A stretch of 43,740 bases of DNA from Candidatus Defluviicoccus seviourii (GTDB taxonomy: Bacteria; Pseudomonadota; Alphaproteobacteria; Rhodospirillales; Defluviicoccaceae), in contig UXAT02000017.1 in NCBI GenBank assembly GCA_900609035.2, positions 1 through 43,740 on the forward strand, written 5' to 3'. Positions within the stretch are counted from its first letter, which is position 1; the number at the start of each line of letters is the position of its first letter. The position numbers and the translations under genes are program-made. Of the stretch, positions 1 to 9,121 are shown piece by piece. The notes beneath the pieces were generated by a model. It had not been told where the DNA came from. It saw nothing but the letters and a program-made list of their open reading frames with translations, and did not search any database.

Positions 1-176
1 AGTCGAACGACAACGGGAAAAAACCCGAAAGGCCAGGCTCGTCCCATCAGCCAGCTCGCATCGAAAACCCAGCGCCCGGCCGGCGTCATGAATAAGACGG
101 GTTAGCCGCGGATGATAATGGAGATGGTCAACCAGATAAAGATGAGAACGGAAAAATAGTAGAAAAAATAGGAGAG

Positions 177-644
177 GTGACAAAAATCAAAATTCAAGCC
201 GAGGACTATCGCCCCGATGCCGTAGACACCATCTTCCGCGGGGCGGGCAACGATCAGATCTGGACCGGTGACGGCGGTGACGGCGCCGACATCCTTTACG
301 GTGGCGCCGGGCGAGACCAGTTCATCATCGAGGATTCGGCGCATTCCCGGCCCAGCCTGCGCGACCATGTCCAGGATTTCGAGCTCGGAGTTGACCGGAT
401 CAATCTCAGCGCCATCGATGCCAACGTCCTGTTGCCGGGAAACCAGGCCTTCAACTTCATCGGCACGCGGCCGTTTTCAGCCCTGCTGTTGCCGGCCACA
501 CCGGGGCAGGTGCGCGTGAGTGACCGAGGTGGCGAGACGCTGGTGCAGTCGAACACCGATTTCGACCGCGACCCCGAGGGCGAGGTGCTGGTGAACGACG
601 GCGCCTTCGCCGCGGCATGGAGCGCTGCCGCCTTCCTGCTGTAG
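177..644 (+). CDS. RTX-type C-terminal fragment (calcium-binding repeat protein remnant)
   Basis: The product (155 residues from GTG 177) has two to three degenerate nonapeptide calcium-binding repeats near residues 20-45 (GGAGRDQF is the clearest). A serralysin-like C-terminal region follows: a phrase of the type DHVQDFELGVDRINLSAIDA, then GNQAFNFIG, ending in small and hydrophobic residues (AAFLL) as in type I secretion signals. The GNQAF phrase also occurs near the C-terminus of the next gene, so the two C-termini are related. The protein is far shorter than complete RTX proteins and has no enzymatic domain. GTG 177 lies only 2 bases after AGGAG. The frame is open back to 96 and there encodes an Asp/Asn/Gly-rich stretch without a good start. 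I read it as the 3' remnant of a larger gene, or a small RTX adaptor; the start is uncertain. Confidence 0.55.
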   Translation: MTKIKIQAEDYRPDAVDTIFRGAGNDQIWTGDGGDGADILYGGAGRDQFIIEDSAHSRPSLRDHVQDFELGVDRINLSAIDANVLLPGNQAFNFIGTRPFSALLLPATPGQVRVSDRGGETLVQSNTDFDRDPEGEVLVNDGAFAAAWSAAAFLL

Positions 645-708
645 GGCTGCGGCGGCGGTGCTTTGGGTGGCGGCGGGGGAAGACCAGCGAACTTCCGCCG
701 TGGCCCAC

Positions 709-729
709 GGTTGAGATCTTCTCTCAACC
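709..729. terminator. Perfect 8-bp inverted repeat after the RTX fragment
   Basis: GGTTGAGA (709-716) pairs perfectly with TCTCAACC (722-729) across a 5-base loop. It lies 65 bases after the RTX fragment stop and just ahead of the hydrolase promoter. No T-run follows on either strand, so a regulator-binding site is as possible as a transcript end. Confidence 0.4.
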
Positions 730-747
730 ATAAAGTGGTTCGAGTCA

Positions 748-776
748 TTGCTGAATTCGCCATTTTGTGGTATAGT
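748..776 (+). promoter_or_regulatory. Sigma-70-type promoter of the RTX hydrolase
   Basis: TTGCTG (748-753), a 17-base spacer and TATAGT (771-776), with the extended -10 bases TGG directly before it. Transcription would begin near 783. That places the GTG at 782 at or before the transcript start, and favours the ATG at 869 as the hydrolase start. A short stem (CGGGC/GCCCG, 798-811) lies in the leader. Confidence 0.6.
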
Positions 777-868
777 TTGCTGTGAATAATCGGGTCTCGG
801 GCCTTCGCCCGCCCAACGAGAGCGCGGGCTTGGCCCCTGGCGCAAACGCGCTCTCGGAGGACGGGACA

Positions 869-3154
869 ATGGCACTGACAATCATGCCGCTCGGCGATTC
901 GATTACGGTAGGGATCAGTGACAAAGACGATTTTGGCAAAGACGTCCGAGCCACACTGGGCGGGTACCGGAAAATTCTGTACGAAAAGCTCGGGGACAAA
1001 ATAGAGTTCATCGGAGAAGCTGTAGATCGTGAAGGCGAGTCCGTGTCTCCTGCTTGGCCTGATCTAGATGAACGCGCCGAACTAGGGAGCCACTCAGGAT
1101 TTCCTGGAATCTATTCTGGAACGTATACAGAGCAATATGACCCTAATAACCACAAATTTTCGTCATACAATCTTATTAACAAGATTGATAGCCTATTCCT
1201 GAAATTCCAACCAGAAGCCGTTATTTTAATGATCGGGAGCAACGATCTAAATAGAGAAGAACGCCTAAAATACTCTGGTATGACTACGTCATATTCCGAT
1301 GACCCTATTAAAGGCTCCATCGCTAAACAAGCCGCGCATGATAGGGTTGGTGCCATCATCGATGAGATTCGGAATGCCGATACTGACCCGAACACAGCCG
1401 GAGTCCAGAAAAATATTGATATTCACATCTTCGTCGCGACGGTACCTCCACCCCAAGATGTAGACAACCTGTCCCTTTGGCCCGGTGACACTGAAATAAG
1501 CGGCTACTCGAACACGGCGAATTTTGTCGGTCCCAATCCTGCCGGACTTGCTGGATGGGATTGGAATTTGGGCATCCTAGCCTCTGTCCAAGAGAAGCTG
1601 GACGCGGGTGACACAAAGGTGCATTTCGTCGACATGAGGGAGAGTTTTAACGAGATCGGTTCGATGACTGCGCTCTCTCTCGACCCCTCCGGCCTTCATC
1701 CCTCAGAAACTGGTTATGCGAACATCGCGGAAAAATGGAAAGATGCGCTGGAAGATGTGTTCCCCGAATTGAAACCTAGCTCCACCACCATTCCAGAAGA
1801 CCTGTCGGAAGCTTTCGCCGCCTACGCCACGTCGGTCTCAGGCGGTCAGCCGGTCGTTTCCCTCGGGGAAGGTGATGGTAAAGACCAAGTCGTTGCATTC
1901 CAGTTCATCTTCGAACCGCCGGCGACCATCACCGCGGCAACGCTGACCCTGGAGATGAAGCCGGGGCACTCTTGGGTGGACACCGATGAGTTGCTGTTTT
2001 TCGACAATATCAGTACACGAGGCCCAGAAGGAAAGAAATTTGGCAACGCGCATATCAGTTACCTCTATCATCACGATGGACTTCCGCTCCACGAGACGTC
2101 GACCGTAACGTTTGACCTTCTCAGCATCGACACGAAAACTGGGAAGGAAAATTTGGTGGACTTGCTTGATGGGGGCCTTGGTACCGGCTACCTCGGCGTC
2201 GTTTATGCCGATGACGCGATCATCTCCAGTGCGCAACTCGACGTCACGGGAGATTTCGGTGATCATGAAGCGGGTACAACCCGCTCTATTGCGGGTACCG
2301 GCATATCTCAGCGCTACCTCGGCGGCGGTAATGACAGCGCGGGAGGCCATTCGGTTGACTGGATCTACGGTGAGTCGGGCAACGACACCATTTGGGGCTA
2401 CGACGGCGACGACACCCTTTTCGGCGGCAAGGGCAACGACAGCCTGGCCGGCGGTGACGACGATGATCTCATCGTCGGCGGCGACGACAACGACACCCTC
2501 GACGGCCAAAACGGCAATGACTCGATCTATGGCGACCTCGGTCATGAGCGCAACGAGGGCAACGACGTCATCAATGGCGGCAACGGCGAGGACCAGGTGC
2601 TCGCTGGCGGCGGCAGCGACACGGTGTACGGCGGCCTTGATGACGACTGGCTGAATGGCCAGTGGGGCAGCGACTGGGTCAGCGGCGACGGCGGTAACGA
2701 CGTCATAATCGGCGAGGACGGCAACGACACGCTCTATGGCGGCAGTGGTGATGACTATTTTCTCGCCGGTAAGGGCGGGGACTATGCGACCGGCGGCGCC
2801 GGCAACGACACCATCACCTTTGACGACATCCTGCAGACCTCGAAGCTCTACGGCTTCGACAAGATCCGCGGCTTCGACAATCCGGGGCCGAAGGCCGGCG
2901 ACGTCATCGACCTCAGCCCTATCGACGCCCGCCCTGATATTGACGGTAATCAGGCGTTCAAGCTGGTGCCGGCGGACAAGCCGCAGTGGGGCGGCGTCCG
3001 GGCCTTCGATCACAGCTGGGACAATTCGACCATGGTCCAGGGCTGGATCGGCCCCACGCCCTACGCTCCCCACGGTGACTGGTTCCAGTTCTGGATCCTG
3101 GACGGCCCGGACGTGCATGCGCGGGACTACACGGAGGAGGACTTCGTTCTGTAG
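869..3154 (+). CDS. Secreted SGNH/GDSL hydrolase with C-terminal RTX repeats
   Basis: This is a 761-residue exported esterase-type enzyme; the substrate cannot be read from the sequence. Residues 1-300 are an SGNH hydrolase domain. Block I is MPLGDSIT (nucleophile Ser11), block III is GSND (123-126), and block V is DPSGLHP with the Asp272/His277 pair. Residues about 310-480 are a linker or beta domain. Residues about 487-650 carry roughly a dozen GGxGxDxLx calcium-binding nonapeptides. The end (DFVL) fits a type I secretion signal; there is no N-terminal signal peptide. ATG 869 is preceded by GGAGG at 856-860 and lies downstream of the promoter. An in-frame GTG at 782 would add 29 residues but has no ribosome site. 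Base composition splits: 1141-1200 has 19 G/C of 60 while 2581-2640 has 43 of 60, which suggests a foreign catalytic domain fused to a resident RTX tail. No ABC exporter is in the window. Confidence 0.9.
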   Translation: MALTIMPLGDSITVGISDKDDFGKDVRATLGGYRKILYEKLGDKIEFIGEAVDREGESVSPAWPDLDERAELGSHSGFPGIYSGTYTEQYDPNNHKFSSYNLINKIDSLFLKFQPEAVILMIGSNDLNREERLKYSGMTTSYSDDPIKGSIAKQAAHDRVGAIIDEIRNADTDPNTAGVQKNIDIHIFVATVPPPQDVDNLSLWPGDTEISGYSNTANFVGPNPAGLAGWDWNLGILASVQEKLDAGDTKVHFVDMRESFNEIGSMTALSLDPSGLHPSETGYANIAEKWKDALEDVFPELKPSSTTIPEDLSEAFAAYATSVSGGQPVVSLGEGDGKDQVVAFQFIFEPPATITAATLTLEMKPGHSWVDTDELLFFDNISTRGPEGKKFGNAHISYLYHHDGLPLHETSTVTFDLLSIDTKTGKENLVDLLDGGLGTGYLGVVYADDAIISSAQLDVTGDFGDHEAGTTRSIAGTGISQRYLGGGNDSAGGHSVDWIYGESGNDTIWGYDGDDTLFGGKGNDSLAGGDDDDLIVGGDDNDTLDGQNGNDSIYGDLGHERNEGNDVINGGNGEDQVLAGGGSDTVYGGLDDDWLNGQWGSDWVSGDGGNDVIIGEDGNDTLYGGSGDDYFLAGKGGDYATGGAGNDTITFDDILQTSKLYGFDKIRGFDNPGPKAGDVIDLSPIDARPDIDGNQAFKLVPADKPQWGGVRAFDHSWDNSTMVQGWIGPTPYAPHGDWFQFWILDGPDVHARDYTEEDFVL

Positions 3155-3192
3155 GAAGGCCGCTAGAGGCCGCTAGCCCGGACGTAACCGCG

Positions 3193-3633
3193 CTACACGA
3201 CCTGCAGTGGCCCGCCGCGGCCGGCCCGGCGCTCGAAGGCATCGACCATGCTGCGGGCAACGCCGGGCAGCAGAAACGAGATGGCCCGCTGCAGCCGCGG
3301 CGATCCCACTTCCCACTGCAAGGCGATGCCCGTGCGGCATCCACGCGGCACGACGGCGAAGTCCCAGCGAATGAAGAAGGTGCGGAACAACCGGTCGTCG
3401 GAGGTGACCTCGATCTGGTTGGGCGGCTGGAGAACCGTGCGGGTGTTGAAGCGTTCGCGAATAGGGCCGAGGCCGATCACCTGCTGCGTCTCGTAGCCGC
3501 CATCCCAGCGCCGCACGATCTCCGCTTCCCGCCACAGCGGCAGGAAGTCCGGGTATCGTTCGACATCGGCGACCAGGGCGAACACCTCATCGAGCGGTGC
3601 GGCGATGATGCGGCTATCGGTGTGGACGGTCAT
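3193..3633 (-). CDS. COQ10/RatA-type SRPBCC (START-like) protein
   Basis: The product (146 residues) matches the small SRPBCC-fold proteins of the coenzyme Q-binding COQ10/RatA group. The N-terminus has the typical order of a beta strand (SRIIAAPLDEVFALVADVERYPDFLPLW), where the family's YPxFLPW phrase appears as YPDFLPLW. The region around residues 75-100 forms the expected beta-sheet, and a C-terminal amphipathic helix follows (AISFLLPGVARSMVDAFERRA). In the family these proteins bind a hydrophobic ligand and support respiration by handling ubiquinone; the RatA name comes from a proposed toxin role. Which applies here is not visible. The gene lies 65 bases after gcvPB on the same strand and may be read from the gcv transcript. 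It is convergent with the RTX hydrolase (38-base gap). Confidence 0.8.
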   Translation of the reverse strand: MTVHTDSRIIAAPLDEVFALVADVERYPDFLPLWREAEIVRRWDGGYETQQVIGLGPIRERFNTRTVLQPPNQIEVTSDDRLFRTFFIRWDFAVVPRGCRTGIALQWEVGSPRLQRAISFLLPGVARSMVDAFERRAGRGGPLQVV

Positions 3634-3698
3634 GTGCGGAAACGAACGGGAGCGCCGCAGGCGGGCGGATCTGCCCTTGCGGCGGCCCTGACGCCCAC

Positions 3699-5228
3699 TT
3701 ACTCGGCTGCCTGATCAACGGCGGGGGGCCGCCAGCGCAAGACCGGGCTGCGCGCAGCTTTGGTCTCATCTAAGCGCCGCCGCGGCGTGAACCGCGGCGC
3801 TTCGTGGAAGAAATCGACGTCGCCCTTGCCGGCGCGCTCCGCCAGTGCGCGCATCGTCGCGATGAAGGAGTCGAGCGTCTCCTTGCTCTCGGACTCGGTC
3901 GGTTCGATCAGCATCGCGCCGTGGACGACGAGCGGGAAGTACACCGTCATGGGGTGAAAGCCTTCGTCCAACAGCGCCTTGGCGAAGTCGAGCGTCGATA
4001 CGCCGGTGTTCTTCAGGAACCGGTCATCGAACAGGACCTCGTGCATGCACGGACCATCGAACGATGCGCTCATGACGTCCTTGAGCCGCGCCAGCAGGTA
4101 GTTGGCGTTCAAGACCGCATCGGCCGAGGCTTGGTGCAGGCCGTCGGCGCCCATGCTCATCATGTAGCCAAGCGCGCGGATGAACATCCCGAATTGACCG
4201 TGGAAGCCTTTCACGCGCCCGACCGGATCGCCGCCGGTGTCGTCGGCATGTTCGGCCAGCACGAACCCGTCCGGACCGTGCACGACCCAGGGCAGCGGCG
4301 CGAAGGGGGCCAGCGCGGCTGAGAGCACCACCGGCCCGCTGCCCGGTCCGCCGCCGCCGTGCGGGGTGGAAAAGGTCTTGTGCAGGTTGATGTGCATGCA
4401 ATCGATGCCGAGGTCGCCCGTCCGCACGCGGCCGACGATGGAGTTGAAGTTGGCGCCGTCGCAGTAGAAGAAGGCCCCCACCGCGTGCACCGCCGCGGCG
4501 ATCTCCATGACGTCCGTCTCGAACAGGCCGCAGGTGTTGGGGTTGGTCACCATCACGCCGGCCACGTCGTCACTGAGCGCAGCCTTGAGCGCCTTGAGAT
4601 CGACCCGGCCGCGCGCGTTGGCGGGGATCGCCTCGACCGTGTAGCCGCACGCCACTGCGGTCGCCGGGTTGGTGCCATGCGCCGATTCCGGCACCAAGAT
4701 CCGCCGCCGGGCATCGCCCCGCGCCTCCAGCGCGCCGCGGATGGTCATCAAACCGACCAGCTCGCCATGCGCGCCGGCGCCCGGCGAGAGGGCGACCGCC
4801 GGCATGCCGGTCAGCGTCTTCAGCCAGTGGGCGACGAGATCCATCAGCTCCAGCGCACCTTGCACCGTGGCCACCGGCTGCAGCGGGTGCAGATCGCCCA
4901 GGCCCGGCATGCGCGCCAGCTTCTCGTTCAGGCGCGGATTGTGCTTCATCGTGCACGAGCCGAGCGGATAGAAGCCGCTGTCGATGGAGAAGTTCTTCTG
5001 GCTCAAGCGCAGGTAGTGGCGAACGACCTCCGGTTCGGAGAGGCCGGTCAGGCCGATCGGGCCCTGCCGGCGCAGGCCGCCCAGCGTCCCATCCGCGTGC
5101 TGCCGCGTGCCGTCGGGCAGTCGCGGCAGGTCGACCGCGGTCTTGTCCGGCGAGCCGATCTCGAATGAGAGCGGCTCCTCGAAGGCGAGGCCCTCGTGGC
5201 CACTCGTTGTCCGGCGCGTCTCGGTCAT
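3699..5228 (-). CDS. gcvPB: Glycine dehydrogenase (decarboxylating) subunit 2, P-protein beta
   Basis: This is the PLP-binding half of the split P-protein of the glycine cleavage system (509 residues). With GcvPA it decarboxylates glycine and passes the aminomethyl group to lipoyl-GcvH in the cytoplasm. The PLP lysine is Lys284 in [16 protein letters not shown], the hallmark of P-proteins. Other conserved stretches are [12 protein letters not shown] (91-102), [11 protein letters not shown] (181-191) and [13 protein letters not shown] (225-237). Length is usual for the subunit. The ATG at 5228 overlaps the gcvPA stop by four bases (ATGA), so translation is probably coupled and the subunits made in equal amounts. 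It is the fourth gene of gcvT-gcvH-gcvPA-gcvPB. Confidence 0.97.
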   Translation of the reverse strand: MTETRRTTSGHEGLAFEEPLSFEIGSPDKTAVDLPRLPDGTRQHADGTLGGLRRQGPIGLTGLSEPEVVRHYLRLSQKNFSIDSGFYPLGSCTMKHNPRLNEKLARMPGLGDLHPLQPVATVQGALELMDLVAHWLKTLTGMPAVALSPGAGAHGELVGLMTIRGALEARGDARRRILVPESAHGTNPATAVACGYTVEAIPANARGRVDLKALKAALSDDVAGVMVTNPNTCGLFETDVMEIAAAVHAVGAFFYCDGANFNSIVGRVRTGDLGIDCMHINLHKTFSTPHGGGGPGSGPVVLSAALAPFAPLPWVVHGPDGFVLAEHADDTGGDPVGRVKGFHGQFGMFIRALGYMMSMGADGLHQASADAVLNANYLLARLKDVMSASFDGPCMHEVLFDDRFLKNTGVSTLDFAKALLDEGFHPMTVYFPLVVHGAMLIEPTESESKETLDSFIATMRALAERAGKGDVDFFHEAPRFTPRRRLDETKAARSPVLRWRPPAVDQAAE

Positions 5229-6571
5229 CTCAGTGCCTCTGCGAGAGCATCAGCCAGCGCGGCGATATCGCCGTCGCTTGTCACCTCGGTTGCAGCCACC
5301 AGCATCAGCGGCGCCAGCGCAGGATCGTCCGGGATCAGGCGGGAAACGGGGATGCCGCCGAGCACGCCGCGGCCGGCCATGCGATCAACGACTTCGGCCG
5401 CTGGCTTCGCCAAGCGAACGGTGAACTCGTTGAAGTAGCTGCGGTTGACGACCTCGACGCCGGCAACGGCGGCGAGCCGCTCGGCGGTCGCAACCGCCCG
5501 GGCGTGGTTGAGCTCGGCTAAGCCGGTCAAACCCCTCTCACCCAGAAGCGTCACGTGAATGGTGAACGCCAGCGCGCACAGACCGGAATTCGTGCAGATG
5601 TTGCTGGTCGCCTTTTCGCGGCGGATGTGCTGTTCGCGCGTAGACAGCGTGAGCACGAAGCCGCGCCGACCGTCAACGTCCGTCGTTTGTCCCGCCAGCC
5701 GGCCCGGCATTTGCCGTATCAGCCGCTCGCGGACGGCGAACAGGCCGACGGTGGGACCGCCGAAGGACAAGCCGTTGCCGAACGACTGGCCTTCACCGGC
5801 GACAATGTCTGCCCCCATCGCCCCCGGCGGCTTCAACAGCCCGAGCGAGACGGCTTCGCTGAAGACGACGACCAGCAGCGCGCCTGCGGCGTGGCAGGCA
5901 TCTGCCAGCGCCGTGAAGTCGTGCAGATGACCGAAGAAGTCGGGCGTCTGGACGACGACGCAAGCCGTGCTCTTGTCGAGCTGGCCGGCCAAGTCCTCGA
6001 CGCCGGACCAGGCGGCCGGCAGCGCGACGATATCGAGGCCAAGGAAACGACCGTAGGTGCGGCTCACATCGCGGTAGTGCGGATGCAGCGCGCCCGAAAG
6101 GATCACCCGGTTACGGCGGGTGACACGGGCCCCCATCATCACCGCCTCGGCGCATGCGGTCGCCCCGTCGTACATCGACGCGTTGGCGACCTCCATGTCG
6201 GTAAGGAGCGCGACCTGGGTCTGGAACTCGAACAGCGCCTGCAGCGTGCCCTGCGCCACTTCCGGCTGGTAGGGCGTGTAGGCGGTGAGAAACTCGCCGC
6301 GCTGGATCAGGTGGTCGAGGCTCGCCGGCACATGATGGCGGTAGATCCCGCCGCCGAGGAAGAACGGCGCGACCGTAGGGCTCAGGTTTTTCGCCGCCAA
6401 GCGACGAAACGCCTGCTCGACGCTCATCTCGTCGGCATGGGCGGGAAGTGCCAGCGGGCCATCGAGCCGGGCAGCGGCCGGAACATCAACGAACAGCTCG
6501 TCCACACTGCGGACACCGATCGCAGCCAACATGCTGCGGCGGTCCGCCTCAGTCAGCGGCAGATAGCGCAT
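5225..6571 (-). CDS. gcvPA: Glycine dehydrogenase (decarboxylating) subunit 1, P-protein alpha
   Basis: This is the alpha half of the two-subunit P-protein (448 residues), with a PLP-transferase fold that lacks the cofactor lysine, as expected for this subunit. Typical N-terminal phrases are [15 protein letters not shown] and the motif around residues 70-100 with [19 protein letters not shown] and [16 protein letters not shown]. The glycine-rich [21 protein letters not shown] and the [16 protein letters not shown] stretch are also family landmarks. It starts at the ATG ending at 6571, sharing one base with the gcvH stop, and ends in a four-base overlap with gcvPB. Split P-proteins are found in many alphaproteobacteria, firmicutes and archaea; Escherichia coli has a fused form. 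Confidence 0.97.
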   Translation of the reverse strand: MRYLPLTEADRRSMLAAIGVRSVDELFVDVPAAARLDGPLALPAHADEMSVEQAFRRLAAKNLSPTVAPFFLGGGIYRHHVPASLDHLIQRGEFLTAYTPYQPEVAQGTLQALFEFQTQVALLTDMEVANASMYDGATACAEAVMMGARVTRRNRVILSGALHPHYRDVSRTYGRFLGLDIVALPAAWSGVEDLAGQLDKSTACVVVQTPDFFGHLHDFTALADACHAAGALLVVVFSEAVSLGLLKPPGAMGADIVAGEGQSFGNGLSFGGPTVGLFAVRERLIRQMPGRLAGQTTDVDGRRGFVLTLSTREQHIRREKATSNICTNSGLCALAFTIHVTLLGERGLTGLAELNHARAVATAERLAAVAGVEVVNRSYFNEFTVRLAKPAAEVVDRMAGRGVLGGIPVSRLIPDDPALAPLMLVAATEVTSDGDIAALADALAEALR

Positions 6572-6945
6572 TATTCGAGGGTGCCCAGATAGTCCTGATA
6601 CGATTTTCCGTCGAGCAGTGCGGCGAGTTCGGCCGGATCGGCGATCGTGATCTTGAAGAACCAGCCCGCACCGCCGGCATCCTCGTTGACGAGGCCGGGA
6701 CTGTCCGCAAGTCCTTCATTGACCTCGGTCACGATGCCGCTCGCCGGTGCGTAGACCTCGCTCGCGGCTTTGACTGACTCGACGACGCCGGCCTGCTCGC
6801 CCTGGCGAACGCTGGCGCCAATCTCCGGCAGTTCGACGAACACGACGTCGCCCAACTGCTTTTGCGCGTAGTCGGTAATGCCGATGGTACCGACCATGCC
6901 ATCGACGGAAATCCACTCGTGTTCACGCGTGAAGTGAACGCTCAT
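6571..6945 (-). CDS. gcvH: Glycine cleavage system H protein
   Basis: This is the lipoyl carrier of the glycine cleavage system (124 residues). It shuttles the aminomethyl intermediate from the P-protein to GcvT and the reduced lipoyl arm to dihydrolipoamide dehydrogenase, which is not encoded here. The lipoylated lysine is Lys59 in the phrase [14 protein letters not shown]. The flanking hammerhead fold is intact: HEWISVDG near the start, [21 protein letters not shown] in the middle, and the C-terminal [17 protein letters not shown]. Length is normal. It starts 52 bases after gcvT and meets gcvPA with a one-base overlap, the usual tight packing of this operon. Confidence 0.98.
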   Translation of the reverse strand: MSVHFTREHEWISVDGMVGTIGITDYAQKQLGDVVFVELPEIGASVRQGEQAGVVESVKAASEVYAPASGIVTEVNEGLADSPGLVNEDAGGAGWFFKITIADPAELAALLDGKSYQDYLGTLE

Positions 6946-6997
6946 CGGACTACCCCCTTCAAAACGTCAAGGGTTTGAGACGAACTCGGATGCAGAC

Positions 6998-8095
6998 TCA
7001 CGGCTTGGCGTAACGGTGCGGAACAAACGGCAGCGGCACAACTTCGCCCGGCACCGGCTTGCCGCGCACGAGAGCCGCGACCGGTGTGCCCGGTTGACTT
7101 GATTCGGTTGATACATAGCCCATGGCGATCGCTGCTTGCAGCGTCGGCGAAAAACTGCCGCTGGTGATGGTCCCGATGGTCCGGCCGGCAGAATCGACGA
7201 TGGGAGCGTCGGTGCGGGCTGCGGCACGGCCCTCAAAGCGGATGCCGACCCGCCGCCGCGCCGGTCCTTCGACCAGTTGGCGCAGGATCGTCTTGTCGCC
7301 GAGAAAGCCGCCTTCCTCGCGCCGCCGTCGCTGGATCGTCCAGGCGAGACCGGCCTCGATCGGCGTTGTCGTTTCGTCGATCTCGTGCCCGTAGAGGCAG
7401 AGCCCGGCTTCGAGCCGCAAGGTATCGCGCGCGCCCAGGCCAGCCGGCATCACTTCCGGCTCATCCAAGAGCATCCGTGCGAGCGCTTCCGCCTGATCGG
7501 CGGGAACGGAAATCTCGAAGCCGTCCTCGCCGGTGTAACCCGACCGGCAGACCGCGCACTTGACGTCACCGATGCGCAGGGTCTCGGTGGTCATGAACAG
7601 CATCAATTTCGCTGCCGGCGCGAACCGCTTCAACACATCGGCTGCCGCCGGCCCCTGCAGCGCCAGAAGCGCGAGATCGGGCTGCGGCGTCAGCGCCTGG
7701 CCTGCAGGGAGATGGGCGGCGATGTGCGCGAAGTCCACGTCCTTGCGCGAGGCATTGACAATCAACCATAGATAGGAGCCGCACTGGACGATCATCAGGT
7801 CGTCGATGATTCCGCCTTCGGCATTGGTCAGCACCGAGTAGCGGACCTTGCCAGCCTGCAGCCCGGCGAGATCGGCCACCACGAGCCGCTCCAAAGCCGC
7901 GCTGGCCTCGATCGGCAGGCGCGCCTGGCCCATGTGCGAGACATCGAACAGGACCGCCTTGGTGCGTGCGTGGTTATGCTCGGCGATGATGCCCTGGTAC
8001 TGCACAGGCATCTCGTAACCGGCAAACGGCACCAGCCGGGCGCCCAGTTCGACGTGGAGCGCGTGCAGAGGTGTGCGCCGCAAGGGCGCGGTCAT
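6998..8095 (-). CDS. gcvT: Glycine cleavage system T protein (aminomethyltransferase)
   Basis: This protein transfers the methylene group from aminomethyl-lipoyl GcvH to tetrahydrofolate and releases ammonia. The product is 365 residues from ATG 8095. A TTG at 8107 would add four residues (MSEP) and cannot be excluded. Family landmarks are TPLHALHVELGARLVPFAGYEMPVQY at the N-terminus, FDVSHMGQ with the catalytic Asp region, YSVLTNAEGGIIDDL, and GYTGEDGFEIS. LEAGLCLYGHEID and the C-terminal barrel GTITSGSFSPTLQAAIAMGYV follow. It is the first gene of the gcv operon. The 141 bases before it contain a candidate promoter but no glycine riboswitch that I could recognise. Confidence 0.97.
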   Translation of the reverse strand: MTAPLRRTPLHALHVELGARLVPFAGYEMPVQYQGIIAEHNHARTKAVLFDVSHMGQARLPIEASAALERLVVADLAGLQAGKVRYSVLTNAEGGIIDDLMIVQCGSYLWLIVNASRKDVDFAHIAAHLPAGQALTPQPDLALLALQGPAAADVLKRFAPAAKLMLFMTTETLRIGDVKCAVCRSGYTGEDGFEISVPADQAEALARMLLDEPEVMPAGLGARDTLRLEAGLCLYGHEIDETTTPIEAGLAWTIQRRRREEGGFLGDKTILRQLVEGPARRRVGIRFEGRAAARTDAPIVDSAGRTIGTITSGSFSPTLQAAIAMGYVSTESSQPGTPVAALVRGKPVPGEVVPLPFVPHRYAKP

Positions 8096-8206
8096 CGGCT
8101 CTGACAAGGCTGGCTAACGTCTCCGTGTACGCACGAACCGCGATCGCCGCGCTTGACGGCGCCTTCGATCGGGACGGCTTTGTTGCTCCGACGTGTTTGG
8201 GTGCCG

Positions 8207-8234
8207 AGTTTATCGCGGATCCGCCGCCGGTCAA
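8207..8234 (-). promoter_or_regulatory. Candidate promoter of the gcv operon
   Basis: On the minus strand TTGACC (8234-8229), a 16-base spacer and TAAACT (8212-8207) stand about 110 bases before the gcvT ATG. The match is fair (TTGAC intact, -10 differs from TATAAT at three positions). Placement in the gap before the first gene of the operon supports it. Confidence 0.35.
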
Positions 8235-8248
8235 TCACCACAACGGGG

Positions 8249-8806
8249 CTATCTGCGTACGCCGGTCCGCTGACGGTTATATTGCAGATCTTCCTCGGTC
8301 AGCTGCAAGCCGATGAGGACCTCGTGATTGACCGCATCTTCGAGCCGCGTCAACGGGATGTCGATCGTCACCGGCGGATCGTCGTCGCGAAGGGTGAGCT
8401 GGCGCTGATTGCCGCTGAAGGGAATGGTGACCGGAAACGACTGCTTGCTGACGATGTCGCCGTCCGGGTCAATGAGGCTGACGAAATACACGTACTCCGC
8501 CTTGCGCGACGTATTGGCGGGGCCACGAGTGGTGACGAACACTGGTGCCACCGCGACCACCAGGCGGTCGAAGCTCTTGCCCTTTTTCTCGAACTGACAA
8601 CCGCTCGCGAGGTCGGCGATCTCGACATCGAAATCGATGTCGAGCGGATCGCGACCGCCGCCCGCGGCGAACCGCGTCATCGTCGCGGCGTCGTTCAAGA
8701 CGGCGGCGCGCGGGCACGCCGGCGCCCGCTCCGACGAGCCGGCACAGGCCGCGAGGCTCAGCGAGCACAGCGCCAGCACCGGCAATCGCAGCTTATCCTT
8801 CCGCAT
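8249..8806 (-). CDS. Predicted lipoprotein of unknown function
   Basis: The product (185 residues) starts with a lipoprotein signal peptide: a positive MRKDKLR, a hydrophobic stretch and the lipobox LAAC, so Cys would be residue 21 and the protein membrane-anchored at the cell envelope. The mature part has no motif I recognise. It looks beta-rich (FVTTRGPANTSRKAEYVYFVSLIDPDGDIVSKQSFPV and VTIDIPL), like small envelope proteins of Rhodospirillales. ATG 8806 gives a standard signal peptide and is chosen. A GTG at 8824 overlaps the preceding CDGSH stop (GTGA) and would add six residues, suggesting coupled translation. The protein could equally be an assembly or stress factor. Confidence 0.7.
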   Translation of the reverse strand: MRKDKLRLPVLALCSLSLAACAGSSERAPACPRAAVLNDAATMTRFAAGGGRDPLDIDFDVEIADLASGCQFEKKGKSFDRLVVAVAPVFVTTRGPANTSRKAEYVYFVSLIDPDGDIVSKQSFPVTIPFSGNQRQLTLRDDDPPVTIDIPLTRLEDAVNHEVLIGLQLTEEDLQYNRQRTGVRR

Positions 8807-8820
8807 GGCCCGTCCCCGCG

Positions 8821-9060
8821 TCACAGCGTCGCGTGCGAGCCGTCGCAGAACGGTTTGCTCGCCGTGCGCTTACAGCCGCAGAAGTAGACCGTTCCGGTTT
8901 GCTCGGCGACGAGGATGAGCGGTTCCAGGCCCGAGCCCTTGTGGCTGCCGTCACAGAAGGGCTGGGTTTTGCTCATGCCACATGCACACCAAGCATATTT
9001 GCGCCCGGCCGTCGTTTCGACCGCAAATGGACCTTTTCGGGCAACCACCGGTTCGGTCAT
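8821..9060 (-). CDS. Tandem CDGSH iron-sulfur domain protein
   Basis: This 79-residue protein has two CDGSH-type [2Fe-2S] binding motifs. The first uses Cys25, Cys27, Cys36 and His40 (CAC then FCDGSH); the second uses Cys61, Cys63, Cys72 and His76 (CGC then FCDGSH). Each has the three-Cys one-His ligand pattern of mitoNEET-type clusters. Bacterial tandem CDGSH proteins of about this size are known, but their roles are poorly defined; redox sensing or cluster transfer is the usual proposal. No membrane segment is present. Its stop overlaps a GTG of the lipoprotein gene, so the two are probably co-transcribed. It is divergent from thrB. Confidence 0.93.
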   Translation of the reverse strand: MTEPVVARKGPFAVETTAGRKYAWCACGMSKTQPFCDGSHKGSGLEPLILVAEQTGTVYFCGCKRTASKPFCDGSHATL

Positions 9061-9121
9061 CTGACGTCCATGCTCCGAAAACCCTTATCTGTCCGCGCAC
9101 CCTTTTCGCTCCGCTTCCGTG

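Noticed and set aside
1838..3118. 426-codon minus-strand frame under the RTX repeats
   Set aside because: It mirrors the repetitive GC-rich RTX region; the product is a Val/Ala-rich repeat with no domain, and the plus-strand protein is certain.
3155..3180. Tandem GCCGCTAG repeat after the RTX hydrolase
   Set aside because: Two short copies in a 38-base gap; too little to call a repeat element.
4359..6592. Plus-strand frames of 269 and 345 codons across gcvPB and gcvPA
   Set aside because: They are antisense shadows of well-identified genes caused by high GC content.
8096..8248. Glycine riboswitch before gcvT
   Set aside because: The leader lacks the conserved glycine aptamer segments; only a weak promoter match was seen.
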